Origin: Cryptomeria japonica
Lineage: Eukaryota > Streptophyta > Pinopsida > Cupressales > Cupressaceae
DNA: 64,000 nt
Assembly (NCBI RefSeq): GCF_030272615.1
Contig: NC_081405.1
Coordinates: 156,881,454-156,945,453, forward strand
Direction of reading: 5' to 3'
Translations under genes and position numbers: made by a program
In this document: piece after piece, positions 48,462 through 58,826 of the stretch
Layout of the letters: every line of letters starts with the position of its first letter
How positions within the stretch are numbered: position 1 is the first letter of the stretch
Notes under the pieces: model-generated
The model's input: only the letters and a program-made list of their open reading frames with translations
Databases searched by the model: none
Told to the model about the DNA's origin: nothing

Positions 48462-49762
48462 ATGGGGGAATACAGCATGAGGGAACTCACTCACCGTTTG
48501 GCTGAATCTGAAAGAGCCTATGATGAACTGAAGATGAAATATAAAGCCTCTTTAGCCAAAAGAAGAGAGCTTGCTGAGAAAATGATGGAAATCACTGAAA
48601 ACAACTCTTCTAATGAAGCAGACTTGGATGCCCTAGTCCAAGAAGTGGAGAAATTAAATGAGTCCAAAACTAAACTAAGGAGGGAGCTAGAAGGATTGAC
48701 TATCAAGATGAGTCTGGAGCTAGAAAATAGAAAAAAAAAAAAAATGAAGATCTAGTGAAGGACAAGGAGCGTGAGATTTCTAAGTTGAAACAAGAGATTG
48801 GTACCGTCACCGCTTATTTGCAAGAGGGTAAGGAAAAGAAAGAAGAAATGCAAGCAGACCTCAATGTAGACATTTCTTAGAATGAATCCTTAATGAAGAA
48901 CAATGATGCTCTTTCCAAGGAACTTGTTGAGACAAAGGAGATACTTGCAAAGTTCAACCGAAGTGCTGCGAAGTTCGACCAAAAGCTAGAAACAATGAAG
49001 CCATCAAAGGATACTTGTGGACTTGGTTTTTTTGCATATGAGGAATGTGAAACCTCTCAAACCAAGACTAGTGCACCAAAGGAGTAATCAACACCTGAGA
49101 TCAACCAAAGCAAAGGTAAGAAAAAGTTCAAACCTGTATGCTTTAACTAATTTAAGGAAGGACATACTGCCAATGTATGTAGGAGCAAGGCTTATAACAA
49201 TTTCCCTTACATGCAAAACAATGTGCATAACCATAAGGCTAGAACTGGTAGATTTAATGGTCATTGTTATGCATGCAACAAGTTTGGGCCTAGATCTTTT
49301 GAGTACAGGACAATTCTGAAAAATCTTAGAGTCCATGCACCAAGACCAAGAGGGATTGTCTAGGAACCTCCTGTGAACTGGAACCTGAACAGGTATAGAA
49401 CCTATGACCACCAATCAAATAGTTATGAAGCATCAACCGGTTGGAGAGCAACCTATTTGATCTGCCATGGTAGCAGTCATACTACTGCAACATGCAGAAG
49501 GAAGAATGGAAATGTGAACACCGGACCATGGAGAGCACCCGGTATGGTATGCTATCATTGTCACAAACTGGGACATATTGCCAAAATGTGCAAAATAAAA
49601 AAGAATCCATCGGGAGACATACCGGTCGACCCAGAAGGAAAGGTTGATGTTGAAACTATTAAGGCCGATATGGATAAAATTTGGAAGAATAAATCTGAAG
49701 AGGAGCCACAAGTTGTACCAATTTCTACACCCAGTGTAGAGACACCTGAACCGACAAACTGA
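48462..49762 (+). pseudogene. Gag-like protein of C: coiled coil plus four zinc knuckles
   Basis: ATG at 48462 (MGEYSMRELTHRLAESERAY). Residues 1 to about 190 form a heptad coiled coil. A run of 14 A (48731-48744) shifts the frame. Zinc-knuckle-like motifs follow at about 49137 (VCFN, stop, FKEGHTANVC), 49263 (CYACNKFGPRSFEY, His and last Cys lost), 49460 (CHGSSHTTATC, first Cys lost) and 49551 (canonical CYHCHKLGHIAKMC). The frame ends VETPEPTN at 49762. In-frame stops at about 48880, 49085, 49148 and 49362. No capsid-like UBN2 domain was recognised. The C-prime copy has the same order. Probable role: RNA packaging of a non-autonomous element; inferred. Confidence 0.7.
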
Positions 49763-50244
49763 GCTTTGAAAAGCTTAAGAGGGAACATATCGGTAACAAT
49801 GTTTCGGACCCCCAGTGTGTATCAGTAAAGTGTTTTATTGGTATTGGTTACCTGTCAACCGACAGAAGAAATGAAGTGGTAAAGTTAGGGTTTGTACCTT
49901 ATCGATGATGCATTTATTATGGTAGGTAGGAGCATGCTTAAAAGTGACTTTTGTCATCATTTTTACTTACCTATTTTCAAAAGAAGAATTTTTCTAGCTT
50001 GAGCAGCACAACAAGAGAGATTCATCTTGCATTCGAAAGAATCAAGGAAGAAATCTTGCACAAGATCCAGCAAACATTTCAAACTATCCAGAGTGGAGGG
50101 TAGAGTGGTAAAACAAGCTTTTGAAAAAGTGTATTGTGTTTGACATCGGCTAACCCTAGTTTGAATTTGACATTGGCGAACCCTATTTCAGATTGAAAAG
50201 GTATTCTTCATCGAAACATTCTTATCATTCAAAATTATTTAGTC
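49763..50244 (+). other. Spacer between the two frames of C
   Basis: No coding signal. It contains ATATCGGTAAC- and ACCGAC-type sites and ends just before a good ATG context at 50245. It could hold a second promoter or splice acceptor for the downstream frame; nothing proves it. Confidence 0.4.
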
Positions 50245-53163
50245 ATGGCCTCTACATCCAAAATTCCTTCTAGTTCTACCGAACATAAGGAATCATCTGA
50301 GTTTCTTAGAAAGAAGGTGAAATACAATGCCCTATCTCAAATTCCCGCCGGAGTGATTGTTGTAGGGGATGTTTTAGGATACATTGATTGCAAACTGGAA
50401 GACCTAGGTTCTCTAGTGATTCACTCCCAGTTGAGTTTGTTCTGTGGAGATGATAAGAATATTAAACCAGAGTACAACGTGATCAAGAAGAAGAAATTCC
50501 ACAGTGCAGTATATTTTCTTGAAGAATTTCTAGAAGATCACATAAGGATCATTCTAAGTAGGGTTCATGGTGACAAGAAGTATCTTGAGAAAACCCATGA
50601 TATTACACTAGAGGCAATCCATGTTGTAACAGGTTTCTGCAATGTTGGACAAGTCCCTTTTCTTCACAAGATCACCAAAACCAAAGTGACAGAGCTCACC
50701 GATTCTGTGAGTGACCAATAGCAATGACTGTAAACACCATAAAAGATGATTTGGTGAAGTATGTGTGCATGGTGATCAGGTGTAGATTATTCTATGCTAG
50801 TAGAATGAACTATGTTCCTACAGCTGCAGTGCATGCCACTTATCGGATGATCAAGGTTGCAGAATATGACTTATGTACCTGTATGAAAAAACAACTCATG
50901 GAGAATCTGGAGTCCGTCAAAGAGGACAAGACAGTAAGGTTTAAGTTTGTTCAACTGCTTGTTGTTTTGTTTTTCTATTTTCAAGGGTATTTTCTTGGAG
51001 TCGGTGATGTTCAATGGTCAACTGACCTACCAATTTCAAGACAAATAAAGGAGAGTTTGCAAGCAGTGGGATCTGCTTATCCAAAGACTCTAAACAAGTA
51101 TTTTGATGAGTTCAGAATGAAGATGAACCAGAGAATGAGAATATCAAGTTATCTAATTAAAAAGTATGAAGAGGATATCTATTTCACAATCAAAGTGGAT
51201 CATTGCATAATGGAAGCAGTTGAGCCCAAAGAAGATGAACTTGAGCCTATGGGCTATGAAGTGGTAAATGATATACTCATAGGGTATGCCTCTACCCTAC
51301 TTACTTCACCATTGGATCCAAAGAAGAAGAAGACCGGTACTTACTCAGAGAGGATCAAATCTATTGAAGTACCAAAGCAGAAGAAGAGAAAAGTTATGCC
51401 ATCAACATCGGCACCAGTTATATCTATTGCTAGTCTTAAAGTGACCAAGAGGTCACCAACCAAAAATAAACTAGAGGCCATTCCTCCAAAAGTATTTGAA
51501 AGGAAGAGAAAAACCTAGAATAACACATCGGATTCAGAAGACACTGAACTGGAGGTAGAAATGAAGAAGACAAGACAATAAAATAAGAAGATGAAGACAA
51601 TCGGTAATGTACCTGCAACCTCTGCATCGGTAAATATACATGTTGCTTCTTACTAGCCTATGACACATTTTCAAAGAATTATGAAGAATGTTAAAAGGAA
51701 AGTTCTTGATGATCTAAAAGATTATTTTGATGATCTTAGCGATAGTGAAAAGGAAGAAGTAGAGCTAGAGGTCATTAAATATTTGTGTGATAATGATCGG
51801 TCTCCGATTGACATTAAATTTGTTGTTCCTAATTCTTTATATAATTATTTGGATAATAAATGGTGCATTGTCATTGAAAAGGAGCAAGAAATTAGGGAAG
51901 AAATTTTTGCCCAATATTTTTTTGATGCCTCTAATTCAAAATTGTTTGAGATTCTTAATCAGTACAAAGGCATTTTTTTCATGCAAAAAAGAAGACTTCA
52001 GCTACTTGGAGGCAAAACCTCTGAAGTGGAAAAAAACACCCATCTACAGGTTAAAGTAGTTGTCAAATTGCAGAAGGTATCTAAAGCTAATCGATAGGCT
52101 GAGCAAGAGCCTAATGTATCTACAGCGAAACTAGATGAAATCTTCAATAGTCAGGGTAAAAGAATAGCAGAACAAAATGACCCCATTGATGTTGATGCAC
52201 TAGATGATGAGGACACCATCCAGAGAAGGAGAAAGCTAAAGAGGAGAGAGTGGAGAAAGAAAAAGATGAGAAAGCGGAAAAAGAGAAACAAGAAAAAGAA
52301 AAAGTAGAGAGAGACAAACAGGTAAAAGAGAAAGTGGAGAAGGAAAAATTAGAAAAGGAGCAAGTGGAGAAAGCAAGACAAGAGAAAGAGGAGAAGAAGA
52401 AGGAAGAAGAGGGAAGAAGGAAGAAGAAAGGAAGAAGGAAGAAGAGAAGAAGAGGGAAGAAGAGAAAAAGAGAGTGGAAGACGAGAAAGAGAAGGCCGCC
52501 AAGGAAGCCCAAGAAAAAGAAGAACAGGAGAGGAAAAGACAAGAGGAGATCAAGGCAAAGGATGGAGGACAGACTCCTAAGGCAACCAGAGATCAAGCCA
52601 AACAGGTTGATCCCACCGGTCACACAGATTTGACTCTTTCCTATCTTACTCACTTGGTAGATAAAAATGAGATACTGAGGAGTATTCAACTGGCTCGGGA
52701 TAGATTGGAAGAACTGAGGAAAAAGAAATAACAGGATATCATTCAATTTTCTTTTGACACTCTTTCCAATCTAATCCCCGGTACTAAACTCCCTAGTACC
52801 GATTCCTCGCTAGCCAAGTTAAAACTTCTTTGCACAGTAGTGGATGATCAAGTACAATGTTTGGAAGATGTTTCTTAGGCCATTGCAAAGAAAAAGCATG
52901 AAAAGGCACTCAAAGTTGCACTGGTGAAACAATTTAATGAAGACAAAGACAAGTTGATCCACCAAAGGGATGATATCAGTCTGGAAATAGCTGAAGGCCA
53001 TAAACTGTTGAGCAAAATTTGCCAGCCAGATATATTCTATGATGATGCTTTGAAGAAAAAGAGTCAACTCCAATTGGAGTTAAAGCAATATATTGGCAAC
53101 TTCAAATTGCCATATGATTCCTTCACAGTGGATGGAAAGATTATTCACAATCACCAACAATAG
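50245..53163 (+). pseudogene. Element C second frame: unknown protein with Lys/Glu-rich coiled coil
   Basis: ATG at 50245 (MASTSKIPSSSTEHKESSEF). A globular N-terminal region includes VIVVGDVLGYIDCKLEDLGS, FCGDDKNIKPEYN, TLEAIHVVTGFCNVGQVPFL. After a frame change at about 50715: MTVNTIKDDLVKYVCMVIRC, YVPTAAVHATYRMIK, FVQLLVVLFFYFQGYFLGVG (hydrophobic), VDHCIMEAVEPKEDELEPMG. A basic segment PKQKKRKV resembling a nuclear localisation signal follows at about 51375. Then an acidic block (about 51700), a Lys/Glu coiled coil (52230-52560) and a C-terminal helical region to 53163. Stops at about 51516, 51580, 51655, 52096, 52731 and 52878, plus shifts near 50715, 52200 and 52440. I do not recognise the family; similar accessory frames exist in some plant retroelements. 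It is not an envelope-like protein by visible features (no signal peptide). Confidence 0.6.
52380..52474 (+). repeat. 95-nt pure purine tract
   Basis: Every base on the plus strand is A or G, inside the Lys/Glu-coding region; imperfect AGGAAGAAG units. Slippage here probably caused the local frame change. Confidence 0.9.
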
Positions 53164-53725
53164 ATTGCAAAGATTGAATCAGAGATCTACAAGTGGACAC
53201 AAGATCTGTAGGAGCTCTAGTTGCTTCTATTACCCAAATTGCAGGCTATTTAGAAGTGCTTTCTGAACTTGGAGGCTATTACTGTTACACTGGAATTGAG
53301 CACCATCGATGCCATGGGGGAGTAGCATTCCAGATGAAGACTCAGAGTGAAATTTTTGCCTCACTCCTAGATACCTGGTCCACAGACATGAAGGATTTCA
53401 TGAAGAATTTTAAATCTATTTTGAAAAATTTTACTCTTTATTGTCATGAACATATACTCTATTTTTATGTTATGCAATATAACTCTGGTAAATTTATGCA
53501 AAAGAGGGAGTGTTTGCATTACTTTGTCATTGTTGGCAAAGGGGGAGTAGCATTCATGAAAATTTTAGGGGGAGTAGCATTGAATTTTCACATGCTTATA
53601 ATTTTGGCAAAGGGGTAGTGTATATGCTTAGGGGGAGCAATTTTTACTATGGCATCATTTTTGTTTTGTAAGCACTTAGATGTCAAATTTTCCTAAGTTT
53701 TGCCATCAATGCCAAAGGGGGAGAT
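53164..53725 (+). other. 3' untranslated region and polypurine array of C
   Basis: GGGGGAG-type copies at about 53315-53330, 53536-53550, 53566-53580, 53607-53620 and 53629-53638 precede the true tract CCAAAGGGGGAGAT (53712-53725). Three copies carry the longer form GGGGGAGTAGCATT. Remnants of a further frame (53193-53618) are not convincing. Confidence 0.75.
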
Positions 53726-54866
53726 TGTTGGTATTTTGATGATGTTTAGTTGTGGTTGTCATTGATGGACACACACTTATTTTATGTATGAGTTAATCTC
53801 CACCGGTAATATGTGTTGTATTGTTCACACCGGTATTATATGCCATTGAATTAATAGTCTTTGTTTGTAGAAGACTATCGGTGTTTTGCAGAAAATGCTT
53901 TCCAGTCAAAGCATGTATGAAGACCTCAAGTGGTATGAAGACCTCAAGCAAAACAAGGACTCCTAGCAGCAATCAATCTTTTTGATCGGAACACTATGTT
54001 CCATTTTACCAGTCTTTGTTTATCGATATATTGTGCTTAACTGGTAAAATTGTAGAGTGTGATGAGTTATCATCCATCGACACTTTGATAGTGATTCTGT
54101 GTCATGTTACCAAATGTGTCTGGATGCTTTGAACCTAGGAAATTGTAATCCAATCTCATTGGACTGACATGAAATCAATTTCCTATTTAAGGACAACATG
54201 CCTAGGGTTTTAGATTAATGAATGTATGTGTATATGTATGTTAAAGAAGTGGAGATGTTTTAGAAGCATCGTGCGATAGAGATTGAACAAAAAAAGGATA
54301 AAAGACTAAAGTAATGCTGCAATTCATTAACAGAGAGCTATCAAGGATCTAATCAAGCATTATGTGCTACTGTCTAGATCATTCACTTGTTGATTACTAA
54401 TCTCTTCAACAAGTCTGAAACCCTTAACCGGGTAGGCCCAGTCAATCCTTTTGTAAATCCTCTAACAAGGTGGTTCATAGTTGTGAATCTAAAATACTTT
54501 AACAGGGTAGTCTTTAACAGAACTTATCTCCTAACATAGAGTTGGATTCCTAACAGGATCTATTCTGGTGAAGAACATTGTAAGGCCTTAACCGGTCTAA
54601 CCTTAACCAATTTGGTTACTATTCTATAGATAGTTGACTTGTGAGTTTTATTCACCATGGTTTTTCCCATTTGGGTTTCCACGTCAAAATATCTTGTGTT
54701 ATGGTGATTGTACTTCTGTGGGTGAATGCTCTATTTGCTATTTGGCTTGTTTGTGTTTTAACCGGTTTGTTGTTTAAACTACTATACCGGTCTGCAGCAA
54801 AATTGCTTAAGAGTTTGGTTAAGTATTTGGGCATACTAATTCACCCCCCCCTCTTAGTATTCATCA
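53726..54866 (+). repeat. 3' LTR of C
   Basis: Pairs with 47298-48411. Same start and end; the extra length is from small insertions, such as a CTAACCTTAACCAATTTGG duplication-like segment near 54600. Shared block at 54650-54702. Confidence 0.95.
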
Positions 54867-54871
54867 CAACT

Positions 54872-55261
54872 GACTGTTGGATAATCACAACTTACAAAAA
54901 GTGCAAAATTGTCATGACAACAAATTGACAATATGACAACTTTTGCATAATTCAACCAACTTAGACTCTATATTATCATAGTCCCCCAAAATGATTGCAT
55001 TTGATTCTAAAACATCAAAAATGACTCAAATACACTTGTGGTCACTTGATCCCTCAATTTAGACCATTGTGACCCTTATTGACTCAATTTTCTTTACCAG
55101 ACCCTAGATGACAATTTGACCCAAACATGGACAAACTTGCCACACTCCTAGGACATTGAATTACAAAAAGGACCCATAGGGTCTTATTACAGTTCTTCTA
55201 GGATAATATAAAAATATCTTATTCTTGGTTCATGTCTTCATAGGTAGGTGCTCCTGCACCA
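54872..55261 (-). repeat. 3' LTR of B, proximal part
   Basis: On the minus strand the LTR starts TGGTGCAGGAGCACC at 55261, just after GGGGAGTA (polypurine tract), and runs to the insertion point of C at 54872. Continues at 47297-46049. Confidence 0.75.
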
Positions 55262-55279
55262 TACTCCCCAGGTGAAATT

Positions 55280-58200
55280 TGTCTCAAGTCCTCTTAGAGA
55301 CCAACTATTACAAATTACTACCCGGCCTTTTGATATCTTCTTCCAGAATCCATGTAGCTTCTGAGTTAGGAAGGCCCTACCATTTAACAAAGCTCTCAAA
55401 ATATGTCTTGTGCCTTGTCTTCTTGGCTTCCCTGCTATCCAAAATTCACTCCATCTTAAGTGGTTCCTTAGGTGGTAAATATTTTATCCACTCCTCACTT
55501 CCCTTAACAGATTCACTTGCACATTCTCCTTCAGTAGGACTCCTATACAATGTGAGATCAAAAACATTAGATATAGGTGAAATAGAAACATCATTAGGGT
55601 GTTTAATTTTGTAAGCATTAGGACCATATTTATCCAAAATTTTACAAAGTCCAATTCTTCTCATCATCAACTTGCTATGGCTTCCCTTGGGAAACTTGTC
55701 CTTGCTAAGATGAACCATGACCATGTCACCCACTTGATACTGCACATCTCTCCTTTGTTGATCCACTCTTGCTTTAACCTTTTGATTGTTTTTTTGTAAG
55801 GTATCTCTGACTTGTTGATGCACCTCTTTCATAGCCTCTGCAAATTCATCAGCATGTCCACTCCTTTTCTCCAACCCCTGGACATTTCAATTCGAAAACT
55901 CCTCTTGGATGACTACCATACACATTCTCAAAAGGGGTCAGATTTGTACTCCTGTTTGTTGAAACATTATAGGCATACTCTTCCTAAGGTATCACCACAT
56001 CCCAAATACTTCCATGCTCCTTTGTCAAACACTTAATAATATTTCCCAATGACATATTCACAACTTTAGTTTGGTCATCGGTTTGAGGGTGATAGGCTGA
56101 GCTAAAAGATAAATTTGTACCCAACCTTTTCCACAAGGTTCTCCAAAAATGCCCTACAAACTTTTTCTCCCGGTCTGATACAATACTCAAAGGCATTCCA
56201 TGGATTCTAACAATCTATCTAAAAAACAATCCTACAATATATCTAGCATCATTTGTGGTTTTACATGGAATAAAATGAGCCATTTTCCAGAACCTGTCTA
56301 CCATAACAAACACACTGTCATAACCTATCTTTGTCTTGGGTAATCCCATCACAAATTCCATACTCAAACTTTCCCATGGTCTATTTGGTATAGGAAAAGG
56401 TTGACACAACCCTACATTGGTTGAAACCCCCTTTTCTCTCTAACACACAATGCAACTCTCCACAAACTTTCTGATATCAGCCTGCATCTTTGGCCAAAAG
56501 TAAAATCTCCTAGCTAGGTCCAAAGTCTTATTTATCCCAAAGTGACCTCCTAAACCACTAAGTTATGTTTCTCCTTTACTACATTATCCCTCATTGAACA
56601 CCTAAGGATACATAATTGATACCCTTTGAACAAAAGACCATCCTATAAGGTGTATACAAAAAAATTTCTATGAAAATCATTTTCAAACTCACAACATACC
56701 TTATGTACTTCCTTGAAATCTTGGTCCTCTTCAAACAATCCCTTGAGTGCTTCAACACTCATACTCTGCAACTACACTTCTTGCACTATCAACACCCTCC
56801 TGCTTAAAGCATCTGCAACCTTATTGGCTATCCCTTTCTTGTGCTTGATGATGAAGGTGTATGCTTGAAGAATTTCAACCCATTTCATATGTGTACGACT
56901 AAGTTTCTCCTATCCATTCAAAAAACTAAGAGCATGATTGTCAGTATACACAATAAATTCCTTAGGAAGCAAGTAATGCCTCCACTTTTTCAGAGCTTGT
57001 ACCATGGCATACAACTCTAAATCATATGAGGAATAATTCCTCCTTGCTTCATTTAGTTTTTCACTAAAAAAGGCCACCGGTCTCCCCTCTTGGCTCAATA
57101 CTGCTCCTATAGCCAAACCACTTGCATCACATTCAATGGTGAAGACCTTACTAAAATCCAACAATACTAGGATTGGGTACTTGGCAAATTTTTTTTAAAC
57201 ACTCAAAACTCTTATCTGCTTCTTTTATCCACACAAACTTCACCTTACCACCACCCTTGATGGTTTCTAAAATAGGTGCAAAAATATCACTGTAATTTCA
57301 AATGAATTTCCTATAAAATGTTGCCAAACCATGAAAACTCCTTACCTCTCCTGCTCTCTTAGGTGTAGGCCAATTCAAAATAGCCTCTACCTTGGAAGAA
57401 TCCATCTTCAAATCACCCTTAGATATGACAAAACCCAAGTACACAAACTCTTGCTTCATGAAGTCACACTTCTCTAAATTTATCATCAACTTCTGCTCCT
57501 GAAACCACTTCAAGACTACCTCCAAGTGTTTCAAGTGATCCTCCTTGCTCTTGTTGAACACCAATATGTCATCAAGGTAGACTACCACAATTTCCCTATA
57601 AACTCCTGCAATACTTCATTCATTAGTCTCATAAAGGTGCTAGGGGAATTTGAAAGACCAAAAGGCATCACAAGCCATTCATACAACCCTTCATTGGTTT
57701 TAAAGGTTGTCTTCCATTCATCCCCGTCTCGTATCCTTATCTGATGGTACTCACTCTTGAGATCAATTTTAGAGAAATAGGTAGCTCCCCCTAAATAATC
57801 CATTAGGTCCTCTATCCTTGGAATAAGAAACCTATATCTGATGGTTATCCTATTGATAGCCCTAGAATCAGTACAAAGCCTCCATTTCCCATCCTTCTTT
57901 GGAGCTGAAATAGTAGGCACTGCACATGGGCTAAGACTCTTTCTTATCAACCCTTTGTCTAGGAGCTCTTTAATTTCCCTAGCTATCTCTTCATTAAGTT
58001 GTGGGGTCATTTTATATGTTGCCTTGTTAGGAAGTACTACTCCTGGTATGAGATCAATATGATGACTAATATCTCTGATAGGTGGTAGGGAATCAGGCAT
58101 ATCTTCCGCAACCACTCCTTTGTACCATTCTAGCAATTCTCAAACCTCCTTAGGTCCTACCTCACTCACACCCTTCTTCCTTTCTTCCTTAGGCTTCACA

Positions 58201-58803
58201 ATCAAATAAAAACCTACTCCACCTTCCTCCTTTAGTGTATCAAGGAATTATTTTTCTCCTACCATCATCACACTAGATCCTACATTTTGTGGATCCCCTT
58301 CTACCACTGACTATATCCTAAAGGTCACACCATCCTTTTGGAAAAAGTAAGCATTCTTTTCTCCATCATGATGAGCCTTTCTATCAAACTTCCATAGGTA
58401 TGCCAAGTAAAAGATGGCAAGCACCCATTGGAAGGATGTCACACAAAATTTTATCCTTATACCCCCCAATACTGTACTCTACCCATGCTTGTTCATTGAT
58501 GAGTATGTGTTGCCCCTTGTTCAACCAACTAACTCTATATGGACAACTATGGGGTATTCTCTCCAAGTTCAACTTTTTTACTACTTCCAAAGACACAATG
58601 TTATCAGTAGACCCTGAATCTATGACAACCATACAAACCTTACCTTGAATCTTGTAGTTGACTCTGAACAAAGCATTTCTTTAGGGTGGCTCAATCTTCA
58701 CTGGTTCCTTGAGAAGTGTCATCTTGATCATCAAGTTCTTTCCCATCTCTGATGTCATATTCACTTCAGGAGATGTCACACTCCTTGCATCTTCTTGAGT
58801 CAT
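55280..58803 (-). pseudogene. Gypsy B Pol: protease, RT, RNase H, integrase, chromodomain
   Basis: From 58803 leftwards: short start MTQEDARS, stop at about 58682; protease MVVIDSGSTDNIVS at about 58635. [59 protein letters not shown] and [10 protein letters not shown] (58136-57298). RNase [41 protein letters not shown] (57164-56910). Integrase: GGHFGINKTLDLARRFYFWP, FVESCIVC (about 56540-56450), [21 protein letters not shown] and AYHPQTDDQTK (56409-55984), C-terminal GDMVMVHLSKDKFPKG and GPNAYKI (55874-55446). A chromodomain remnant TRHKTYFESFVKW ... LPNSEATWILEEDI lies at about 55420-55310. The chromodomain places it among chromoviruses. Multiple stops and shifts. Confidence 0.92.
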
Positions 58804-58826
58804 AGTGGTTCTCCTTGATAACTCAA

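Larger units (their letters stand above)
47298..54866 (+). mobile_element. Element C: complete non-autonomous LTR retrotransposon with gag-like and unknown frames
   Basis: LTRs of 1114 bp (47298-48411) and 1141 bp (53726-54866), perfect 5-bp duplication CAACT (47293-47297, 54867-54871), primer site, polypurine tract. The 5.3-kb interior carries a gag-like frame and a second long frame, with no trace of protease, integrase, RT or RNase H. It is nested in the 3' LTR of gypsy B. The close match of the LTRs suggests it is among the younger insertions. Mobilisation would need enzymes from another element; LTR start, primer site and tract resemble copia E/F/D. Confidence 0.93.
46049..58826 (-). mobile_element. 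Element B: Ty3/gypsy chromovirus, nested host of C and D
   Basis: Minus strand. Upstream/protease region at 58803-58384, RT, RNase H, integrase with chromodomain remnant to about 55300, then the 3' LTR. The LTR is split by element C, and the 5' side is split by copia D at 58826. The rest of the gag and 5' LTR lie outside the window. B inserted into the RT of copia A (junction 46048/46049). Confidence 0.88.

Noticed and set aside
52144-52746. Long Phe/Ser/Leu-rich minus-strand frames over 52144-52746
   Set aside because: They are the complement of the Lys/Glu-coding purine-rich segment, not a membrane protein gene.
50245-53163. Element C second frame as an envelope-like gene
   Set aside because: No signal peptide, no paired transmembrane segments or cleavage site; only one hydrophobic patch (FVQLLVVLFFYF) inside a globular part.
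57526-58062. Plus-strand frames opposite gypsy B pol (57526-57744, 57841-58062, 58400-58648)
   Set aside because: Complementary to clear RT and protease motifs on the minus strand.
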